From assembly GCA_023145185.1 (NCBI GenBank), contig JAGLEG010000008.1:1-11145 (forward strand): a stretch of 11,145 nt of DNA, written 5' to 3'. A program made the position numbers and the translations under genes. How positions within the stretch are numbered: position 1 is the first letter of the stretch; every line of letters begins with the position of its first letter. Origin of the DNA: Thermoplasmata archaeon (GTDB lineage Archaea > Thermoplasmatota > Penumbrarchaeia > Penumbrarchaeales > Penumbrarchaeaceae). The notes under the pieces are model-generated. The model worked only from the letters and a program-made list of their open reading frames with translations, ran no database searches and had not been told where the DNA came from. Positions 7,902 through 11,145 of the stretch are shown here, piece by piece.

Positions 7902-8096
7902 TTATCTTGAACTCTCACCCCATTCGTGTTCACAATCCTTGCAATGCCATTTTGGGTTCCCTGGAGATATGCAACATCCACCCAACTTCAGTTGACCCTC
8001 ATTCGATGCTTCCATCATTCCTGGTCCTGGATATCCATATGCGATCGGAATAACATTCTTTGACCTGCACTCTGGACAACTTGGCCTTCTTTCCAT
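7902..8096 (-). CDS. Small zinc-ribbon protein, conserved family of unknown function
   Basis: A 64-residue protein. CPEC at residues 7-10 and CKDC at 52-55 supply four likely zinc ligands; Cys41 and Cys42 lie in a central LGGCC segment. The pattern CPxC, then IAYGYPGP, then LGGC, then WHCKDCxHEW resembles a widespread uncharacterised small zinc-ribbon family of bacteria and archaea (from memory). I choose the ATG at 8096 because AAAGGAGG ends six bases upstream; the longer in-frame TTG start at 8120 would contain that ribosome site and lies upstream of the predicted transcript start. It has its own promoter, so it need not be co-transcribed with the upstream 241-residue gene. The protein should be cytosolic; no signal peptide is present. 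Role unknown. Confidence 0.8.
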   Translation of the reverse strand: MERRPSCPECRSKNVIPIAYGYPGPGMMEASNEGQLKLGGCCISPGNPKWHCKDCEHEWGESSR

Positions 8097-8102
8097 TTCA
8101 TT

Positions 8103-8110
8103 CCTCCTTT
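8103..8110 (-). promoter_or_regulatory. Shine-Dalgarno site of the small zinc-ribbon gene
   Basis: AAAGGAGG on the minus strand, six bases before the ATG at 8096. It decides the start, since the alternative upstream TTG would place this site inside the coding region. Confidence 0.65.
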
Positions 8111-8132
8111 CAATGGTCAATGATCTTTAATC

Positions 8133-8140
8133 ATTATAAA
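8133..8140 (-). promoter_or_regulatory. Archaeal TATA box for the small zinc-ribbon gene
   Basis: The minus strand reads TTTATAAT, close to the archaeal TATA consensus. A start about 26 bases downstream falls near 8111, leaving a leader of about 15 bases that just includes the AAAGGAGG ribosome site. The spacing fits well. Confidence 0.5.
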
Positions 8141-8152
8141 TTGTATTAATTT

Positions 8153-8248
8153 TTAACATCCACCTTCATCAATAAAACCGTTTTCTTTCAAGGCAATTTC
8201 AATTTCAAATTCAATAGCTTGACCAAGGGTCCAATAAATGGGGTTCAC
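8153..8248 (-). CDS. Possible 31-residue ORF translationally coupled to the 241-residue gene
   Basis: The frame opens with GTG, which overlaps the TGA stop of the upstream gene in a four-base GTGA arrangement, and runs to TAA at 8153-8155. The product would begin MNPIYWTLGQAIEFEIEIAL and end in GGC. It is acidic and could form a helix. Supporting it are the stop-start overlap and a reasonable amino-acid composition. Against it are the short length, the lack of a ribosome site at usual spacing (the GGA of GGAG abuts the GTG) and a locally AT-rich, partly repetitive sequence. It could be a coupled small protein, a gene remnant or chance. Confidence 0.3.
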   Translation of the reverse strand: MNPIYWTLGQAIEFEIEIALKENGFIDEGGC

Positions 8249-8970
8249 TCCAATTCTGATAACGTCTCCACAAGCGAAGAGAGGCTCTTTTGATCAAGGC
8301 CCGTTCCGCAGTAAGGACACTCATCTATCCTCTCCGACCCATCGATCCTGATCCTGCCCAGGCAATATGGGCACTTGTATGGGATGATCGATCCTTTCCT
8401 TTCTATCTGCTCGAACAGATCGTCTGTATCGATATGGACAGACCCGGCAACATCTCCGTTCATCTTCTTTCTGGCCATCTCCGCCTCTTCCACCATCTCC
8501 AATTCCTCATATTGTAAGGCAGATTCCTCGAACCTCCTGGCGATCTCCAGGTCCCTGGCCCGCTCCAGTTTCTTGCCCAATTCAGGTCTTTCCAATATTT
8601 TTATCCTCATCTTCTTTCTGTTGATCACATTTTTTAATAGATCTTCCCACCCTTCTCCACCTATGGTTGTAACTCTATTTTCACTACTTATCAAGGTCCC
8701 GGAATATCGAAGCTCTTCCAGTTCATCCATGGTACGTTGGAACAGCCACCATTGAAGGTGGTATTTGCAGTAGTTCTCAACCCCCCTCACCGCCCCGCCC
8801 TCATTCCTGCATTCCAACTTGAACGTACAGGACCTGCAGAGCGTCCCCCAACATTCTACCCTCCGCTGGTCATCTATCTCAAATCCACCGCATGTGGCTG
8901 CGCCAAAATATATTATCTTACCGCAATCAGCACATTCATCGATTCTCAGGAGTTCCTTTAAAACGCTCAC
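8245..8970 (-). CDS. Zinc-binding protein with N-terminal Cys cluster and C-terminal zinc ribbon
   Basis: 241 residues, starting at GTG 8970 with AAGGAG eight bases upstream; an in-frame TAA lies five codons before the GTG. The N-terminal part has eight cysteines at 13, 16, 27, 40, 45, 48, 54 and 68 (CADC, then CWGTLCRSC), likely two metal sites. Residues about 133-170 form a charged helical hairpin (LERARDLEIARRFEESALQY and on), a module common in proteins of Thermoplasmatota-type archaea. The C-terminus is a zinc ribbon with CPYC at 200-203 and CPYC at 218-221. No signal peptide or membrane helix, so cytosolic. I do not recognise the N-terminal domain; a nucleic-acid or protein-interaction role is only a guess. 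A small ORF may be coupled to its stop codon. Confidence 0.8.
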   Translation of the reverse strand: MSVLKELLRIDECADCGKIIYFGAATCGGFEIDDQRRVECWGTLCRSCTFKLECRNEGGAVRGVENYCKYHLQWWLFQRTMDELEELRYSGTLISSENRVTTIGGEGWEDLLKNVINRKKMRIKILERPELGKKLERARDLEIARRFEESALQYEELEMVEEAEMARKKMNGDVAGSVHIDTDDLFEQIERKGSIIPYKCPYCLGRIRIDGSERIDECPYCGTGLDQKSLSSLVETLSELE

Positions 8971-8978
8971 GATGATCG

Positions 8979-8984
8979 CTCCTT
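8979..8984 (-). promoter_or_regulatory. Shine-Dalgarno site deciding the GTG start of the 241-residue gene
   Basis: AAGGAG on the minus strand, eight bases upstream of the GTG at 8970-8968. Together with the in-frame TAA just upstream it fixes a non-ATG start. Confidence 0.6.
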
Positions 8985-9065
8985 ATGGTTTCCTCTGTAA
9001 TTGAGACGGTTTCGAAAAGAGAGCTGGGATCGCACTGTTTCACCCTGAAATGGAAATAGGTTGTT

Positions 9066-9079
9066 TCAGATATTTATTC
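9066..9079 (-). promoter_or_regulatory. Weak candidate TATA region for the 241-residue gene
   Basis: The minus strand reads GGAATAAATATCTG here. A start about 25 bases on would fall near 9045 and give a leader of about 75 bases, longer than at the neighbouring zinc-ribbon gene. The match is weak. Confidence 0.2.
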
Positions 9080-9174
9080 CATCTCCTGTCATTATCCAAA
9101 ACTGGGAGATAACTACTACCTGTGAACCGCTGGTCCACCAATGACCGAACCACCATTAAATCGCGATCTTACAG

Positions 9175-9264
9175 CCTAACTTTGATAATCATCTTTCTTA
9201 TGTCAAAGTTAGGCCTCTCCCAAAATTGACTTCCCTCAGATCATATGCTATTTGTCAAAGTTGG
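9175..9264 (-). repeat. Right-end cluster of four alternating repeat arms
   Basis: Reading the minus strand: CCCAACTTTGAC (9264-9253), GTCAATTTTGGG (9230-9219), CCTAACTTTGAC (9213-9202), ATCAAAGTTAGG (9186-9175). Each arm can pair with its neighbour. The first arm lies in the last codons of the upstream surface-protein gene and the stop TAG is in the gap between arms one and two. The remaining bases 8985-9174 show no gene. Confidence 0.8.
9202..9230 (-). repeat. 29-base imperfect palindromic repeat, inverted copy C
   Basis: Read on the minus strand: arm GTCAATTTTGGG, linker AGAGG, arm CCTAACTTTGAC. It differs from copy A by a single base although it lies about 9.2 kb away in the opposite orientation. 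Confidence 0.85.
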
Positions 9265-11145
9265 GATACAGCTCTTCCATCTCCTCGAAATCTTCAATAT
9301 CGGGGAGATTCTCATGGAGCTCCTCATCGTCTATATCCTCTTCCTCATGGAGCTCCTCTTCTTCGTCCAGGTCCTCCTCAAGGTCATCGAACTCCTCGCT
9401 TTCCTCGTAATCGAGCTCTTCATCGTCAAGATCGTCCAGGTCCTCCTCCTCGTCGAGGTCATAAGGGTCCTCCTCTTCTTCCTCCTCCCAATCATCAACC
9501 TCGACACCACTTCCCCTGGCCGGGGAGGCCGCTATCTCCTCCTTCTTCCTCGCCACCATGTATCCTATCACGGCCAATGCAATTATGACCAGTACGATCA
9601 GCCCGATGATGATAGGGGAGACCCCCTCTTTTCCTTCCACCTTATCATTCACATTCGGATCCGTGTCATTTGTATACTCTTCAAGGTCCGTGTCCCCGTC
9701 TCCATCAGCATCGTTATCAGAGGAGTGGAGCGTAGGGTCCAGGCCCATGTCATGTTCCCATTTATCCGGCATGCCATCGGAATCGGTATCCTCATCGTTC
9801 AGTCCCGTCCCGATCTCGTATTCCTCCTTGTTGGTCAGGCCGTCCCCATCAAGATCAGCCCCTCCATCTGTCGGGTCCTTCATATCAAGCCCATATTCGT
9901 TCTCAACGAGGTCGGGTATCCCATCATCGTCCCTGTCGTTATCCAGGGCAAGAACGGTCAGGGTCCACTCTATTTGAGCGGAATTGTTGTACCCGTCGAC
10001 CACCACGACAATGATGTTGTAAATGCCCGCTTGATCTGCTATCCAGAAGAAATTTGTTCCAGCAATTTTGATCGGTGCGCCCGTCCATTCGATGGAGGAG
10101 ACAAGTATGTTATCCATCGCTGTGATATTCACGTCCACTGTATCTCCCTCGTAAATGGTCATATTGGATGCCGGGTCCATCTCTGGATCGATATTGTCAA
10201 TGACCGTTATCAGGTCCAAAAAGTGTTGGACTTGATTTCCGGCAAGATCATAGATCGTCAATTGGGCAATGAACCATCCAGCGAAATCATGGGGGATTGA
10301 CAGGGTGAAGATATATCCCCCATCCTTCTGTAATTCCAACATAGTTGATGCAGAGCTCAGGTTTGTCATCTCATAATAGATAGATACATTGGCTATCCCG
10401 ATGTTATCTTTGATCCTGAGATCATATCTTAGTTCATCCCCAGAGTACAATGGTCCAGGTCCAATTATTGAAGTAACCTCTGGTCCATCATTATCCGTTA
10501 TACTTTTGAGGAACGTCTCGGAAACATCTGCATTTCCGGATGTGTCGGTCACAAGGAAGGTATATTCGAGGATACCCACCACATCAGAGGGGATGGTGAT
10601 GTTAATGGGGCCTGTCATGTTCAATACGACCCGCTCCCCCAGGGCGATCCTGTATTCCACCTTCATCGATACGATCCCGATGTTATCTGAAACGGAAATG
10701 AAAAAGGTGAGGTCATCGCCAGTTGTCGCGTTAATGGATGTGCTGTCCTCACCGAACAAAGGCCTGTCGTTATCGATAACGGTCAGGGTTGTGATAGTTG
10801 AAGATACATTGTTACCAGCATCATCCGAGAATATGAACAGATAATGTAATTTGTCAAGGGATCCGGCAGGAACAATGATCGATCCGGTCCAGGTCTGGTT
10901 ATCTCCTGTGAGGATAAGGCCGGTCTCTGTCCCCAGGCCAAACCAGTAGGATAGAGAGGCATTTACCACGTATATATTGTCCACAAGAACAACGCTGAAG
11001 AAGAGCTTATCCCCCGTTGTAGGAGCTCTCGATGTATCATCAAATAACAGAACTGGATCGATGGAATCCATTACCATAACCACCATCTCACCGGTCTGGT
11101 ACCAGTTGTCCCAGGAATCGTTGAAATGGATCAGAAAATGCAGCT
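9248..11145 (-). CDS. Surface protein with Ig-like repeats, Ca-binding segment, membrane helix and acidic tail (5' end outside window)
   Basis: The frame stays open to the window edge: the 19 codons above the ATG at 11086 encode LHFLIHFNDSWDNWYQTGE, which aligns with the repeat text LHYLFIFSDDAGNN inside the protein, so that ATG is not the start. The visible 631 residues hold one partial and about four complete Ig-like repeats of about 85-100 residues (each with a DNIGI-type strand and a TDNDxP linker) to about residue 400. A Ca-binding DxDxDG segment with three or four motifs follows (about 400-495), then a membrane helix (508-531), a basic stop ARKKEE, and a tail of about 100 residues dominated by Glu and Asp. 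It resembles the anchor end of the giant gene but lacks GLUG repeats. The last codons (PNFDK) lie inside a repeat arm. Probably a glycosylated surface protein; ligand unknown. Confidence 0.88.
   Translation of the reverse strand, partial: LHFLIHFNDSWDNWYQTGEMVVMVMDSIDPVLLFDDTSRAPTTGDKLFFSVVLVDNIYVVNASLSYWFGLGTETGLILTGDNQTWTGSIIVPAGSLDKLHYLFIFSDDAGNNVSSTITTLTVIDNDRPLFGEDSTSINATTGDDLTFFISVSDNIGIVSMKVEYRIALGERVVLNMTGPINITIPSDVVGILEYTFLVTDTSGNADVSETFLKSITDNDGPEVTSIIGPGPLYSGDELRYDLRIKDNIGIANVSIYYEMTNLSSASTMLELQKDGGYIFTLSIPHDFAGWFIAQLTIYDLAGNQVQHFLDLITVIDNIDPEMDPASNMTIYEGDTVDVNITAMDNILVSSIEWTGAPIKIAGTNFFWIADQAGIYNIIVVVVDGYNNSAQIEWTLTVLALDNDRDDDGIPDLVENEYGLDMKDPTDGGADLDGDGLTNKEEYEIGTGLNDEDTDSDGMPDKWEHDMGLDPTLHSSDNDADGDGDTDLEEYTNDTDPNVNDKVEGKEGVSPIIIGLIVLVIIALAVIGYMVARKKEEIAASPARGSGVEVDDWEEEEEEDPYDLDEEEDLDDLDDEELDYEESEEFDDLEEDLDEEEELHEEEDIDDEELHENLPDIEDFEEMEELYPNFDK
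9281..9490 (-). repeat. Low-complexity DNA coding for the acidic tail
   Basis: The plus strand is a run of CTCCTC, CTTC and CGTC units; the minus strand encodes long Glu/Asp stretches such as WEEEEEEDPYDLDEEEDLDD. The word CTCATGGAGCTCCTC occurs twice (about 9310 and 9345), encoding EELHE both times, which suggests small internal duplications. Confidence 0.7.

Noticed and set aside
7844..8053. Plus-strand 69-codon ORF
   Set aside because: It is antisense to the well-supported zinc-ribbon gene.
8097..8120. Longer TTG start for the zinc-ribbon protein
   Set aside because: The Shine-Dalgarno AAAGGAGG would be inside the coding region and the TTG lies upstream of the start predicted from the TATA box.
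9245..10300. Plus-strand 351-codon ORF
   Set aside because: It lies antisense to the acidic tail and Ca-binding segment of the surface protein; its Leu/Ile/Val-rich text follows from reading GAG/GAC-rich codons backwards.
11084..11086. ATG at 11086 as the start of the right-hand surface protein
   Set aside because: Nineteen further in-frame codons to the window edge match the Ig-like repeat pattern, and no signal peptide follows this ATG.

Overview
The window looks archaeal, most likely from a Thermoplasmatota-like lineage. The reasons are very large secreted glycoprotein-type proteins that end in a calcium-binding DxDGDGxPD segment, one membrane helix and a short basic tail; zinc-ribbon proteins with a central charged helical hairpin; an archaeal TATA box placed correctly for a Shine-Dalgarno start; and several strong AGGAG-type ribosome sites. 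This assignment comes from protein style, not from any marker gene. All supported genes are on the minus strand.

Layout, left to right. Bases 1-149 hold a cluster of alternating 12-base inverted-repeat arms. Bases 150-7562 encode one 2470-residue surface protein. It is an in-frame fusion of two tandem paralogues: copy 1 has signal peptide, LamG, Ig-like domain, 11 GLUG repeats, five cadherin-like domains, Ca-binding segment and membrane helix; copy 2 repeats this plan without LamG and the first Ig-like domain. The old ribosome-binding site and signal peptide of copy 2 are now internal coding sequence. Bases 7563-7901 are non-coding and contain several hairpins whose wobble pairs and T-run favour the plus strand. 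Then come a 64-residue zinc-ribbon protein, a possible 31-residue ORF, and a 241-residue zinc-binding protein. Bases 8971-9247 are non-coding and hold a second cluster of the same repeat arms, which runs into the last codons of the next gene. Bases 9248-11145 encode the C-terminal 631 residues of another surface protein with Ig-like repeats, Ca-binding segment, membrane helix and a highly acidic cytosolic tail; its start is beyond the window.

The large proteins plausibly act at the cell surface in adhesion, carbohydrate binding or envelope structure. The two zinc proteins are probably cytosolic and have no visible functional link to them. The two most notable points are the fused tandem surface protein with its internal membrane hairpin, and the repeat family found at both ends of a roughly 9 kb block in opposite orientation. 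I see no defence, CRISPR, transposase or integrase gene.
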